Of a stretch of DNA of 64,000 nt, positions 17,191 through 27,022 are shown in pieces. The DNA comes from an uncultured Oscillospiraceae bacterium (GTDB taxonomy: Bacteria > Bacillota > Clostridia > Oscillospirales > Oscillospiraceae). The notes under the pieces were generated by a model. The model was not told the DNA's origin, did not search any database, and was given only the letters and a program-made list of their open reading frames with translations. The stretch is taken from NCBI GenBank assembly GCA_944386985.1, contig CALXDD010000002.1, positions 62,001 through 126,000 on the forward strand, read 5' to 3'. How positions within the stretch are numbered: the stretch's first letter is position 1; each line of letters opens with the position of its first letter. A program made the translations under genes and the position numbers.

Positions 17191-20100
17191 ATGTCCTTTG
17201 TTCATCTCCACGTCCATACCGAATACAGCCTTTTGGACGGCGCCTGCCGCATCCAAGGTCTTGCCAAGCGTGTAAAAGAGCTGGGGCAATCCGCTGTGGC
17301 CATCACAGACCACGGCGTGATGTACGGCGTCATTGACTTTTACCGGGCCTGTAAGGCGGAGGGGGTCAAGCCCATCATCGGCTGCGAGGTCTATGTGGCC
17401 GCACGATCCCGTTTTGACAAGGTCCATGAGTTTGATGCGGAGAGCCGCCACCTGGTACTGCTGTGCAAAAATGAGGAGGGCTACCGGAACCTCAGTTATA
17501 TAGTGAGTCTCGCTTTCACCGAGGGGTTCTATATTCGTCCCCGCATCGACATGGACCTTCTGCGCCAGCACAGCGGCGGCCTTATTGCCCTGAGCGCCTG
17601 CCTCGCCGGTGAGATCCCCAAACGGCTTCTCCAGCGGGGATATGACAGTGCCAGGGAGTATGCCCTGGAGATGCGGGAGATCTTTGGGGAGGACTTCTAC
17701 CTGGAACTCCAGGATCACGGCATTCGGGATCAGGCGGCGGTGAACCGGGGGCTTCTGCGCCTCCATCAGGACACTGGAATTCCTCTGGTGTGTACCAACG
17801 ACTGCCATTACCTCCGTAAGGAGGACGCGGAGGCCCACGATGTTCTCCTGTGCATCCAGACCGGGAAGATGGTGGAGGACGAGAACCGGATGCGCTACGA
17901 GCCCCAGAATTTCTATGTCCGTTCCACCGAGGAGATGGAGGCACTCTTCAAGGAGTATCCCGATGCCATCGCCAACACGGAGCGGATCGCGGAACGCTGC
18001 AATCTGGAGTTCACCTTCGGCAAGTACCACCTGCCCCAGTTCCAGCTGCCGGAGGGCTACGATGCCTTTACCTACATGGAGGAGCAGTGCGAGAAGGGCT
18101 TTGCAAAGCGCTATGCCGGGCGGGAGGAATACCATAAACAGCTGGAATATGAGATGGACATGATCCGGCGGATGGGCTTTGTGGACTACTTCCTCATTGT
18201 CAGCGACTTCGTCAATTACGCCCGTAGTGTGAATATCCCCGTAGGGCCGGGCCGCGGCAGCGCCGCCGGCAGCATGGTATCCTATTGTCTCGGCATCACC
18301 GACATCGACCCGGTGAAATACGGCCTCTACTTTGAACGTTTTTTAAACCCGGAACGGGTGAGTATGCCGGATATCGATATGGACTTCGGCGATACCCGCA
18401 GGGACGAAGTTTTGGCCTATGTCCGGAGAAAATACGGAGACGACCATGTGGCCCACATCGTCACCTTTGGTACCATGGCCGCCCGGAACGCCATTCGGGA
18501 CGTGGGGCGTGTGATGAACATCCCCTATGCCGATGTGGATACGATCGCCAAACAGATCCCCATGGGAAAGAAGGAAGACGGGACAGCCATCACTCTGGAC
18601 GACGCTCTCGCCATGGTCAAGCCGCTGAAGGAGCTGTATGACACGGATCAGAGCATCCATGCCCTGGTGGATACTGCCCGCGCATTGGAAGGAATGCCCC
18701 GCCACGCCTCCACCCATGCGGCAGGTGTGGTCATCACCAAGGACCCGGTGGTGACCTATGTGCCCCTGGCTACCAACGACGACACGGTGGTCTGCCAGTA
18801 CACCATGGTGACGCTGGAGGAACTGGGGCTTCTGAAAATGGACTTTTTGGGACTTCGGAACCTGACGGTTTTGGAGGACGCGGTACAGATGGTCCGAAAG
18901 CACCGGCCGGACTTCTCTCTCTCCGATATTCCGGAGAATGACCAGGCAGTTTTCGACATGCTGACAGCAGGGAAGACCAGCGGCGTTTTCCAGATGGAGT
19001 CAGCGGGGATGACAGGGGTGTGCGTAGGGCTCAGACCCCAGTCCATTGAGGACCTGACCGCCATTGTAGCGCTTTACCGCCCCGGTCCCATGGAGGCCAT
19101 CCCCCGGTTCATCGCCTGCAAGCATGACCCCAAGCTGGTGACCTACAAGCACCCGGCCCTGGAGCCTATCCTCTCCATCACCTACGGCTGCATCGTTTAC
19201 CAGGAGCAGGTGATGCAGATCTTCCAGCAGCTGGCGGGCTACTCTCTCGGGCAGGCTGATATGGTGCGCCGGGCCATGAGCAAAAAGAAGGTCAAGGACA
19301 TCGAAAAGGAGCGGGAGGCTTTCCTGCACGGCGACAAGGAGCGCGGCATTGCAGGATGTGTGGCCAACGGCATTCCGGAGGATGTGGCCAAAGCCATTTA
19401 CGACGAGATTTATGACTTTGCCAACTACGCCTTCAACAAGGCCCACGCCGTCAGCTATGCGGTGGTGGCCTATCAGACGGCCTGGTTCAAATGCCACTAC
19501 CCCCGGGAGTATATGGCGGCCCTTCTCACCAGCGTTCTGGACAACACTGACAAAGTGACGGAGTATATTGCCGAGTGTAAGGAGTGCGGCATCGCCCTGC
19601 TGCCCCCGGACATCAACGCTTCCCAGGACGTGTTTACCGTGGAGGAAGGGGGGATCCGCTTCGGCCTTGTGGCCATCAAGAATATTGGCCGCAGCTTCAT
19701 CCAGGCGGTGATGCGCCAGCGGGAGTTGGGCGGGTCCTTTTCCTCCCTCCAGGACTTCTGCGAGAGGATGGGAGAGGCGGATATCAACAAGCGGGCGGTG
19801 GAGAATCTGATCCGCTCCGGTGCATTCGACTCCACCGGCGCCAAACGGTCCCAGCTTTTGGCGGTGTATGAGCGCATCCTTTCCGGCATCAGCGACAGCC
19901 GCCGGAGTAATCTGGACGGGCAGATGGACTTTTTCGGCATGGCGGGGAATACCCGCCATGCCGAGGTGAAGCTTCCGGACATTCCGGAGTTCTCCGCCTC
20001 GGAGCGGATGGCTATGGAGAAGGAGACCACCGGCCTCTACCTCTCCGGCCACCCCATGGATGATTACCGTGAGGCCGCCCGAAAGATCGGGGCGGTGAGC

Positions 20101-20667
20101 ATCGCCAGCATCAACGAGGACTTCGCCCGGGAGGACGGCCCCCAGCGTTACCAGGACGGCCAGCGGGTGACTCTCGCGGGGGTGGTCACCTCCAGCAAGA
20201 CCAAAACTACCCGCAACAACAGCCTCATGGCCTATGTGACGCTGGAGGACGACACCGGCTCCATGGAACTGCTGTGCTTCAGCAGGACGTTGGAAAGCTG
20301 CGGCAGCTACCTTCAGGAGAACCAGGCGGTAGTGGTAAGAGGGAAACTTTCCGTACGGGACGAGAAGGCTCCACAGCTGATGTGCGACAGCGCCTGGCCC
20401 CTTACCGGCGACCTCACAAATCTGCCGGAGCGAAAGCAGGAGAGTCAGGGGGCGGAGGGCAAGGTCCTCTATCTCCGCCTTGATTCTGTCCAGAGCAAAG
20501 AGTTCCGCCATCTTCAGCTGGTGCTGCAGATGTTTCCCGGCAACACCCCGGTAAAGGTCCGTATTGTGGATACGGGAAAGCTGCTGGGCACCACCTGCCT
20601 GCTCCACGACTCCCTTCTCCGGGAGGTCCGGGAGCGGCTGGGAGAGGAAAATGTGGTGGTCAAATAG
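17191..20667 (+). CDS. dnaE: DNA polymerase III subunit alpha (DnaE)
   Basis: This is the error-prone or lagging-strand replicative polymerase of Firmicutes (DnaE, as distinct from PolC). The 1158-residue product opens with the PHP domain (HLHVHTEYSLLDG). It has the palm-domain GPGRGSAAGS near 352 and catalytic PDIDMDFGD near 393, and later the helix-hairpin-helix and OB-fold regions (GVVTSSKTKTT near 1002). The ATG at 17191 follows AGAAAGGAAC and gives the usual PHP start. An in-frame ATG at 17161 would add an unrelated leader. No promoter is obvious upstream, so it may depend on read-through. Confidence 0.96.
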   Translation: MSFVHLHVHTEYSLLDGACRIQGLAKRVKELGQSAVAITDHGVMYGVIDFYRACKAEGVKPIIGCEVYVAARSRFDKVHEFDAESRHLVLLCKNEEGYRNLSYIVSLAFTEGFYIRPRIDMDLLRQHSGGLIALSACLAGEIPKRLLQRGYDSAREYALEMREIFGEDFYLELQDHGIRDQAAVNRGLLRLHQDTGIPLVCTNDCHYLRKEDAEAHDVLLCIQTGKMVEDENRMRYEPQNFYVRSTEEMEALFKEYPDAIANTERIAERCNLEFTFGKYHLPQFQLPEGYDAFTYMEEQCEKGFAKRYAGREEYHKQLEYEMDMIRRMGFVDYFLIVSDFVNYARSVNIPVGPGRGSAAGSMVSYCLGITDIDPVKYGLYFERFLNPERVSMPDIDMDFGDTRRDEVLAYVRRKYGDDHVAHIVTFGTMAARNAIRDVGRVMNIPYADVDTIAKQIPMGKKEDGTAITLDDALAMVKPLKELYDTDQSIHALVDTARALEGMPRHASTHAAGVVITKDPVVTYVPLATNDDTVVCQYTMVTLEELGLLKMDFLGLRNLTVLEDAVQMVRKHRPDFSLSDIPENDQAVFDMLTAGKTSGVFQMESAGMTGVCVGLRPQSIEDLTAIVALYRPGPMEAIPRFIACKHDPKLVTYKHPALEPILSITYGCIVYQEQVMQIFQQLAGYSLGQADMVRRAMSKKKVKDIEKEREAFLHGDKERGIAGCVANGIPEDVAKAIYDEIYDFANYAFNKAHAVSYAVVAYQTAWFKCHYPREYMAALLTSVLDNTDKVTEYIAECKECGIALLPPDINASQDVFTVEEGGIRFGLVAIKNIGRSFIQAVMRQRELGGSFSSLQDFCERMGEADINKRAVENLIRSGAFDSTGAKRSQLLAVYERILSGISDSRRSNLDGQMDFFGMAGNTRHAEVKLPDIPEFSASERMAMEKETTGLYLSGHPMDDYREAARKIGAVSIASINEDFAREDGPQRYQDGQRVTLAGVVTSSKTKTTRNNSLMAYVTLEDDTGSMELLCFSRTLESCGSYLQENQAVVVRGKLSVRDEKAPQLMCDSAWPLTGDLTNLPERKQESQGAEGKVLYLRLDSVQSKEFRHLQLVLQMFPGNTPVKVRIVDTGKLLGTTCLLHDSLLREVRERLGEENVVVK

Positions 20668-20685
20668 CGGCTTTCCGCATGACGC

Positions 20686-20721
20686 AGCCCCTTTCGGTAC
20701 AGACTATGGCCGAAAGGGGTT
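20686..20721 (+). terminator. Hairpin between dnaE and tepA that includes the tepA ribosome site
   Basis: AACCCCTTTCGG-type arms (20687-20697 and 20710-20721) form an 11-bp stem followed by TTGTTTG. The right arm contains GAAAGGGG, the likely ribosome site of the next gene, so the hairpin may both attenuate transcription and mask translation. Confidence 0.55.
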
Positions 20722-20727
20722 GTTTGC

Positions 20728-21444
20728 ATGAGCGAAGAGAAAAGCCAGGAGACCCAGCAGGGGACAGAGCAGGGCATGGACCGGATGACAGACCTGGGAT
20801 CCGCGCTGACCCACAGCGGTCTTGGAACCATCTATACTCTCACCATTGTGGGACAGGTGGAGGGACACCAGGTGCTGCCGGAGACTGCCAAGACCACCAA
20901 GTATGAACATGTCATGCCGCTGCTGGCCAATTTGGAGCAGAGCGACGAGGTGGACGGCATCCTCCTCCTTTTGAACACAGTGGGCGGGGACATTGAAGCG
21001 GGCCTCGCCATTGCGGAGATGATCGCCGGAATGAGAAAGCCTACGGTGAGTCTGGTGCTGGGAGGCGGCCACTCTATCGGCGTCCCTCTGGCGGTGGCCC
21101 CCAAGGTGAGTATGATCGTCCCCTCCGCCTCCATGACCATCCACCCGGTGCGGATGAACGGCACGGTGATCGCCGCTCCGCAGACTTTCAACTATTTTGA
21201 GCGGATTCAGGAACGGATCGTCACGTTTGTGGCAAAAAACAGCCGTATCAGCCGGAAAAAATTTCTGAATCTTATGCTGAAGACCGGGGAGATGGCGGCG
21301 GATGTGGGCAGCGTCCTCTACGGGGAGGAGGCGGTGAAGATGGGGCTTATCGACCGTATCGGCGGCCTCCATGACGCGCTGGAATGTCTCGGCGAGCAGA
21401 TCCGGGAAGCGAAGGAGGGACCCCGGGAGGAGACGGAGGAATAA
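20728..21444 (+). CDS. tepA: ClpP-like translocation-enhancing protease (TepA/YmfB family)
   Basis: The 238-residue product belongs to the ClpP/crotonase superfamily branch known as TepA or YmfB in Bacilli. There it was tied to protein translocation and is also considered a germination-related peptidase. It has LLLNTVGGDIEAGLAIAEM near 75-93, GGGHSIGVPLA near 111 (Ser of the GHS motif as nucleophile) and SMTIHPVR near 134 (His). No signal peptide is seen. It ends at a strong terminator before smc; FtsK, a common neighbour, is not here. Confidence 0.85.
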   Translation: MSEEKSQETQQGTEQGMDRMTDLGSALTHSGLGTIYTLTIVGQVEGHQVLPETAKTTKYEHVMPLLANLEQSDEVDGILLLLNTVGGDIEAGLAIAEMIAGMRKPTVSLVLGGGHSIGVPLAVAPKVSMIVPSASMTIHPVRMNGTVIAAPQTFNYFERIQERIVTFVAKNSRISRKKFLNLMLKTGEMAADVGSVLYGEEAVKMGLIDRIGGLHDALECLGEQIREAKEGPREETEE

Positions 21445-21449
21445 GAAAC

Positions 21450-21488
21450 GCGCTCTGAGGCGGTTTTGCCGGTTCAGAGCGCATTTTT
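21450..21488 (+). terminator. Terminator after tepA
   Basis: GCGCTCTGA (21450-21458) pairs with TCAGAGCGC (21474-21482), with a small inner GGCGG...CCGG stem, followed by ATTTTTG. Confidence 0.85.
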
Positions 21489-21524
21489 GTACCGTTCTTT
21501 GTCAAAACAGGGGTCAAAACGTAC

Positions 21525-21553
21525 TTGTCAAACAAAGGCCCCTTTGCTATAAT
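21525..21553 (+). promoter_or_regulatory. sigma-A promoter for smc
   Basis: TTGTCA (21525-21530), a 17-nt spacer and TATAAT (21548-21553). The start codon of smc lies 63 nt downstream. Confidence 0.85.
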
Positions 21554-21616
21554 ATATCAGTTATATTATGGAAGAGTATGCCGTCGCGGAGTCGGCACGC
21601 CTGCAAGGAGAGCTGC

Positions 21617-24600
21617 ATGTACTTAAAAGCATTGGACATTCAGGGGTTCAAGTCTTTCCCGGACAAAACCACCCTTCACTTCGGCGAGGATATCACCGCC
21701 ATTGTGGGGCCTAACGGCTCCGGAAAATCGAATATTTCCGATGCCATCCGATGGGTGATGGGGGAGCAGAGCACCAAAAATCTCCGGGGCGTGAAGATGG
21801 AGGATGTGATTTTCGGGGGTACAGAGAAGCGGAACCCTGTGGGCTTCGCCCAGGTCACCCTGGTGTTGGATAACAGTGACCAGATCTTTCCCAACATCGA
21901 TCAGGCCGAGGTAATGGTAACCCGCCGCTACTACCGCAGCGGGGAGAGCGAGTATTTCATCAACAAGCAGTCCGTCCGTCTTCGGGACGTCAACGAGCTG
22001 TTCATGGACACGGGCCTTGGCCGGGAGGGCTACTCCATCATCGGCCAGGGCCGCATCGATGAGATTTTGTCCGTTAAGAGCGGTGATCGGCGGGAGATCT
22101 TTGAGGAGGCCGCCGGTATTTCCCGGTTCCGCCACCGGAAGGAGGAGTCGGAGCGGAAGCTGGAGCGCACAGAGGAGAACCTGGTGCGCATCAATGACAA
22201 GATCGCCGAGCTGGAGCTCCAGGTGGGCCCCCTGCGGGAGCAGGCGGAGAAGGCCAAGCGGTATCTGGTGCTGCGGGATGAGCTGCGGCTTTTGGAAATC
22301 TCTGTTTGGCTGGAGAATCTGGAAGGGATCAAGCAGAAGGCCATGAAGCTGGAGGCGGACTACGCCGCCGCCCAACGGGAGCTGGGGGAGGCCAACGCCG
22401 CTCTGGAGCAGCTCTATCGGAACAACGAGCAGTACGGCGAGCGGACGAGAAAAAACGACATGGAGCAGGAGGAGCTGCGCCAGGGCCTTGCCCAGTGGGA
22501 CAGCCAGATCAGCGAGCAGGACAGCGCCATCGCCGTTTTGAAGACCAACCTGCAGCACAGCGAGGAGAGTATCCAGCGCCTCACCGCCGAGCTCAGCGAC
22601 CAGGACAGCCGCAGCCGGAACCTCCGGGACCAGATGGAACAGCAGCGCCTCCAGGTGGAGCAGCTCCGGCAGCAGCGGGAAGCTCTGGAGGAGGAATTGG
22701 AGGGCCTTTTGGAGAAGGCCCGCACCGCGGCGGACAGCGCCGGTACGGCGGCCAGGGAGGCGGAGAGTCTCCGGGGCCGGGAAGCCTTGGCTGTGGCGGC
22801 GGCGGCGGACGCCCGGGCGGACCTCTCCGCCCTTACCGCCTCAGTGGAGCAGATGCGGCAGCGGCAGGACGCTCTGGGACAGGAACTGGAGAACACCCGC
22901 CGCCAGCGGGAGGAGAAGGCTGGGGAGGCCAAGGCCTGCCGCCGCGCCTTAGAGGATGCGGAAGAGGAGGCCCAGTCGGTGGCCAATGTGATCCGGGGCC
23001 ACGAGATGAAGACCGAGAGCCGCCGCAAGCAGGAGGCGGAGACCGCCCAGCGCAAGCTGAACCTCACCATGGAGCACAACGCCCTTTTAAGCCGCATCGC
23101 CCTTTTGGAGGAGATGGAGAAGGAGTACGAAGGCTTCAACAAGGCGGTCCGCCTGGTGATGCAGGCCGCTGGAAAGGGTGCCCTCAGCGGCGTCCACGGT
23201 CCCATTGCCAGCCTCATGCGGACCCAGGACCGGTACGCCGTGGCCATGGAGATCGCTCTGGGGGCCGGGATGCAGAACATCGTGGTAGACCGGGAGGAGG
23301 ACGCCAAGCGGGCCATCGGCTACCTCAAGCAGCGGGATGGAGGACGGGCCACCTTCCTGCCCCTCAGCGCCATCCGGGGTGATGAGCTCCGGGAGCGGGG
23401 GCTGGAGACGGAACCGGGGTTTGTGGGAGTCGCCTCCCATCTGGTGGAGTACGACGGTACTTACGACAGTATTTTCAAAAACCTTTTGGGCCGGACGGTG
23501 ATCGCTGAGGACCTGGACTGCGGCATCGCCATGGCCAGAAAGTATCAAAACCGCTTCCGCATTGTCACCCTGGACGGCCAGGTCATCAACCGGGGCGGCT
23601 CTATGACCGGCGGCAGCGTCAGCCGGAGCGCCGGGATTTTGTCCCGGGCCAACGAGCTGAAGGCCCTTCGCCAGAAAAAGACGGGCATGGAGCAAAAGCT
23701 GGAGGAAGCGGTCCGCTCTGCCGAGGAGGCCAAGCGGGAACTCACCGCCGCCCAGTATGCGCTGGAGGTAGCGCAAAGCCAGCGCCGCTCCGCCGAGGAC
23801 ACGGTGCTGCGCCTGCGGGGCGAGAAGGGGCAGTTCGACGTGCTGCTCACTACCTTGGACAACACCTTGGAGAACCTGGAAGGGGAACAGGCCGCCCTCC
23901 AGGGCCGGATGGCCGACACAAAGGAGGCCATGGCGGCCAAGGAGCGGGAGATTGCCGCACATGAGGGAGAGGCCGCGGCCCTGCGGGAGCAGGCGGCGGC
24001 GCAGCTGACGGACCAGACCGGCCTTTTGGAGCTGTCCGCTACGCTGACAGAGGAAATCTCCCAGCGCAAGAGCAAAGCCGCCGCCCTCCAGGCGGAGGAG
24101 GAGACTACCCTCCGGGCCCTTGGGGATTTGGAGCGGCTGTGGCAGGAGTTGTCCGGCGACCGGGAGAGCCGGGAAAGAACCATTGAAGAGTACCGACAGG
24201 CCATTGCCTCCACAGAGGAGGAGATGACCCGCCGCTCGGAGAAGGCGGACCGGCTGCGGGAGCGGAGCCGGGAGGACCGGCAGCGGCTGGAGCGGCTGGC
24301 GGAGGAAAAGATGCGCATCGAGCAGGAGCGTACTGCCGCTGACAGGGAGCTGCGGGGCCTCAACGACAATGTGCTGCGGATGCAGCAGGAGGTATCCCGT
24401 CTGGAGCAGCGGAAGGCCACCAACGCTATGGAAGAGAGCCAGATCTTAGATAAGCTGTGGGAGCACTACGAACTGAGCCACTCCGCCGCCATGGAGCAGC
24501 GCATCGAGCTGGAGTCCGTGGTAAAGGCCAACCGCCGCATCGGCGAGCTGAAACGGGAAATCGGGGGCCTTGGTACAGTGAACGTGGGGGCTATTGAGGA

Positions 24601-25189
24601 CTTTGAGCGGATTAATGGCCGCTACACCTATCTCACCGACCAGCGAAACGACGTGGAAAGGGCCAAGGCGGAGCTGAACGGCATCATCAGCGACATCACC
24701 AAGGAGATGACGGAGATCTTTGCCCAGCAGTTTGCCCTGATCAACGAATCCTTCCAGACAACTTTCCTGGAGCTCTTCGGCGGGGGCAAGGCCACGCTGG
24801 AGCTGGAGGACCCGGAGGATATCCTGAACTGCGGCATTGAGATCAAGGTGCAGCCTCCAGGGAAGGCTTTGAAAACCATCACCTTGCTCAGCGGCGGCGA
24901 GAAGGCTTTTGTGGCTATCGCCCTGTATTTCGCCATTTTGAAGGTCCATCCCACGCCCTTCTGCGTCATGGATGAGATTGAGGCGGCTTTGGACGAGGCC
25001 AACGTGGTGCGGTTTGCCAAATATATGCGTAACCTCAGTGGAAAGACCCAGTTCATCGTCATCACTCACCGCCGGGGCACTATGGAGGAGGCAGACATCC
25101 TCTACGGCGTTACGATGCAGGAACGTGGCGTTTCAAAAATATTGACCATCAATATGAACGAACTCTCCAAGGAGCTGAAGATCAAATAG
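21617..25189 (+). CDS. smc: Chromosome segregation ATPase SMC
   Basis: SMC is the dimeric core of bacterial condensin, with ScpA and ScpB. The 1190-residue product has the N-terminal head with Walker A GPNGSGKSN at 31-39. Two long coiled-coil arms flank a hinge near 520-650 (GAGMQNIVVDREEDAKRAIG). The C-terminal head carries the signature LLSGGEKAF near 1091 and Walker B FCVMDEIEAALDEANV near 1114. The reading frame is open far upstream, but the ATG at 21617 follows AAGGAGAG and matches the canonical MYLKxLxIxGFKSF start. Rnc, the usual gene before smc, is missing here. Confidence 0.97.
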   Translation: MYLKALDIQGFKSFPDKTTLHFGEDITAIVGPNGSGKSNISDAIRWVMGEQSTKNLRGVKMEDVIFGGTEKRNPVGFAQVTLVLDNSDQIFPNIDQAEVMVTRRYYRSGESEYFINKQSVRLRDVNELFMDTGLGREGYSIIGQGRIDEILSVKSGDRREIFEEAAGISRFRHRKEESERKLERTEENLVRINDKIAELELQVGPLREQAEKAKRYLVLRDELRLLEISVWLENLEGIKQKAMKLEADYAAAQRELGEANAALEQLYRNNEQYGERTRKNDMEQEELRQGLAQWDSQISEQDSAIAVLKTNLQHSEESIQRLTAELSDQDSRSRNLRDQMEQQRLQVEQLRQQREALEEELEGLLEKARTAADSAGTAAREAESLRGREALAVAAAADARADLSALTASVEQMRQRQDALGQELENTRRQREEKAGEAKACRRALEDAEEEAQSVANVIRGHEMKTESRRKQEAETAQRKLNLTMEHNALLSRIALLEEMEKEYEGFNKAVRLVMQAAGKGALSGVHGPIASLMRTQDRYAVAMEIALGAGMQNIVVDREEDAKRAIGYLKQRDGGRATFLPLSAIRGDELRERGLETEPGFVGVASHLVEYDGTYDSIFKNLLGRTVIAEDLDCGIAMARKYQNRFRIVTLDGQVINRGGSMTGGSVSRSAGILSRANELKALRQKKTGMEQKLEEAVRSAEEAKRELTAAQYALEVAQSQRRSAEDTVLRLRGEKGQFDVLLTTLDNTLENLEGEQAALQGRMADTKEAMAAKEREIAAHEGEAAALREQAAAQLTDQTGLLELSATLTEEISQRKSKAAALQAEEETTLRALGDLERLWQELSGDRESRERTIEEYRQAIASTEEEMTRRSEKADRLRERSREDRQRLERLAEEKMRIEQERTAADRELRGLNDNVLRMQQEVSRLEQRKATNAMEESQILDKLWEHYELSHSAAMEQRIELESVVKANRRIGELKREIGGLGTVNVGAIEDFERINGRYTYLTDQRNDVERAKAELNGIISDITKEMTEIFAQQFALINESFQTTFLELFGGGKATLELEDPEDILNCGIEIKVQPPGKALKTITLLSGGEKAFVAIALYFAILKVHPTPFCVMDEIEAALDEANVVRFAKYMRNLSGKTQFIVITHRRGTMEEADILYGVTMQERGVSKILTINMNELSKELKIK

Positions 25190-25208
25190 CTGACGCCCTC
25201 GCAGGGCG

Positions 25209-25281
25209 GCGTGTCCAAGCGCTTTTGCAGAGCAAAAACTTTGCCGCAGGGCGGATTCATTCCGCCCGGAGAAGATAAAAT
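25209..25281 (+). repeat. Dispersed intergenic hairpin repeat, copy A
   Basis: Copy A lies after smc. It shares with copies B (35217-35283) and C (38225-38290) an order of short blocks: GCGT, AAGC, TTTG, AGCAAAA, CTTTGCCG, then a hairpin and an AT-rich end. Here the hairpin is GGGCGGA-TTCAT-TCCGCCC (25249-25267). The stem sequence differs between copies while pairing is kept. A second stem, CCCGC...GCGGG (25288-25312), follows. It has no coding potential and may act as a transcript 3' end or stabiliser. Confidence 0.65.
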
Positions 25282-25330
25282 AGAGAAGCCCGCAAAAGCA
25301 AAAATGCTGCGGGTGCCCGGGAGGATCTGT

Positions 25331-26092
25331 ATGAATGATTTTTTGATTCTGGCTTTCATTTTCTTTGTGGGAAGCCTGGCAGGCTGGTGCTTAGAGGTCG
25401 TATTCCGTAAGTTCTTTTCCGGCGCCAATCCCGAGCACCGGTGGATCAATCCCGGCTTTCTGGTAGGGCCTTATCTGCCGCTGTATGGCTTTGGCCTGTG
25501 TACCCTGTACCTGCTGGCGGGACTGGAGAACTTTTCCATCATTTCCGACCCCTTCTGGAATAAGGCGGCCCTCTTCCTGGCCATGGCGATAGCTATGACG
25601 GTAATTGAGTATATTGCCGGTGTGGTCTTCATTCTGGGCATGCATATCAAGCTGTGGGACTACTCCGACCAGTGGGGAAATATCAAGGGCATCATCTGCC
25701 CGAAGTTCTCTTTCTTTTGGGCAGTATTGGGTGCGATCTACTATTTTCTGATCCATCCCTATATTCTGGACGCGCTCCAGTGGCTGTCGGTCAATTTGGC
25801 GTTCTCCTTTGTGGTGGGGTTCTTCTACGGGATCTTTTTGATCGATGTGTGCTATTCCATGGAGGTCATGAGCAAGATCCGCCGGTTTGCCCGGGAGAAC
25901 GAAGTGGTCGTCAAGTACGAGCAGCTGCGGGAGCGGCTGCGGAAAGAGAGAGAGGAGCGGGTACAGCGCGCTCGGTTCTTCATCACCCTCCATACAGAGG
26001 ATGGTCCTTTGTATGAGTATTTGAAACGTTTGAAAGATTTGAAAGAAGAGAGCGACAGCTTTCTGATCCACCGGCACAGCCGGAAGAAATAA
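25331..26092 (+). CDS. CmpB-like (putative ABC transporter permease) membrane protein
   Basis: The 253-residue protein has about five or six transmembrane helices in its first 185 residues, then a basic cytoplasmic tail with a short coiled coil (about 195-225). Motifs GWCLEV near 21, NPGFLVGPYLPLYGFG near 42 and GIICPKFSFFW near 120 match the family annotated as putative ABC transporter permease (CmpB type). No ATPase partner is nearby, so the transporter label is doubtful. GGGAGGA precedes the ATG at 25331. It sits between smc and ftsY. Confidence 0.8.
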   Translation: MNDFLILAFIFFVGSLAGWCLEVVFRKFFSGANPEHRWINPGFLVGPYLPLYGFGLCTLYLLAGLENFSIISDPFWNKAALFLAMAIAMTVIEYIAGVVFILGMHIKLWDYSDQWGNIKGIICPKFSFFWAVLGAIYYFLIHPYILDALQWLSVNLAFSFVVGFFYGIFLIDVCYSMEVMSKIRRFARENEVVVKYEQLRERLRKEREERVQRARFFITLHTEDGPLYEYLKRLKDLKEESDSFLIHRHSRKK

Positions 26093-26108
26093 GAAGAAGG
26101 AGCATACT

Positions 26109-26987
26109 ATGGGCTTTTGGGAAAAACTGAAAAAAATCTATATGGGAGACGTGTTCGGTTCCGCTATCAGCGAGGCGGACGAGGCGTTTTTTGAGGACCT
26201 GGAGGAGATGCTCATTATGGCCGACGTGGGCGTGAGTACCGCCACGGAGGCGGTGGAGCGCCTGCGGAAGGTAATGATTGAGGATAAAATCTCCGGTCAG
26301 GAGCCGGTAAAGGCCGCTTTGCGGGATATTCTGGCGGATATGCTCACCATGGAGGACCAGGAGCTCCACCTCGGCACCAAGCCCTCGGTGATTCTGGTCA
26401 TCGGCGTTAACGGAGTGGGGAAGACCACCTCCATCGGCAAGCTGGCCGCCCGGCTGAAGGGGGAGGGCAAACGAGTCCTTCTCTGCGCCGGGGACACCTT
26501 CCGTGCCGCCGCCGCCGACCAGCTGGAGATCTGGGCCAACCGCTGCGGCTGTGAGATCGTCCGCCAGCACGAGGGAGCAGACCCCGGCGCGGTGCTCTTC
26601 GACGCTCTCCAGGCCGCCAAGGCCCGCGGGGTGGACGTAGTGATCTGCGACACCGCCGGGCGTCTGCACAACAAGTCCAATCTCATGGCGGAGCTGGCAA
26701 AGCTCCGGAAGATCATCGACCGGGAGACCCCCGACGCCGATTTGGAGATCTTGCTGGTGCTGGACGCCACTACCGGTCAGAACGGACTCATCCAGGCCAA
26801 GCAGTTCCAGGAGACCGCCGGGTGTACCGGCATCATCCTCACCAAGCTGGACGGTACCGCCAAGGGCGGCATCGTCATCGCCATCGCCAAGGAATTGGGC
26901 GTACCGGTGAAGTTTGTGGGTCTGGGAGAGGGCATCAAGGACATGCAGCCCTTTGACGCACGGGAGTATGTAAACGCTATTATTTAA
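26109..26987 (+). CDS. ftsY: Signal recognition particle receptor FtsY
   Basis: FtsY is the SRP receptor GTPase that docks ribosome-nascent chain complexes at the membrane. The 292-residue product is almost only the NG domain: helical N region, [15 protein letters not shown] near 100, DTAGR near 183, [10 protein letters not shown] near 244 and [12 protein letters not shown] near the end. The long acidic A domain of Enterobacteria is absent, as usual in Clostridia. It lies 16 nt after the CmpB-like gene with GAAGGAG before the ATG. Confidence 0.96.
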   Translation: MGFWEKLKKIYMGDVFGSAISEADEAFFEDLEEMLIMADVGVSTATEAVERLRKVMIEDKISGQEPVKAALRDILADMLTMEDQELHLGTKPSVILVIGVNGVGKTTSIGKLAARLKGEGKRVLLCAGDTFRAAAADQLEIWANRCGCEIVRQHEGADPGAVLFDALQAAKARGVDVVICDTAGRLHNKSNLMAELAKLRKIIDRETPDADLEILLVLDATTGQNGLIQAKQFQETAGCTGIILTKLDGTAKGGIVIAIAKELGVPVKFVGLGEGIKDMQPFDAREYVNAII

Positions 26988-27022
26988 GATACGAAATCCG
27001 AACAGAGAGAAAGGATGATACC

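Noticed and set aside
19000-20607. 535-codon minus-strand frame
   Set aside because: Antisense to dnaE, which has the full set of polymerase motifs.
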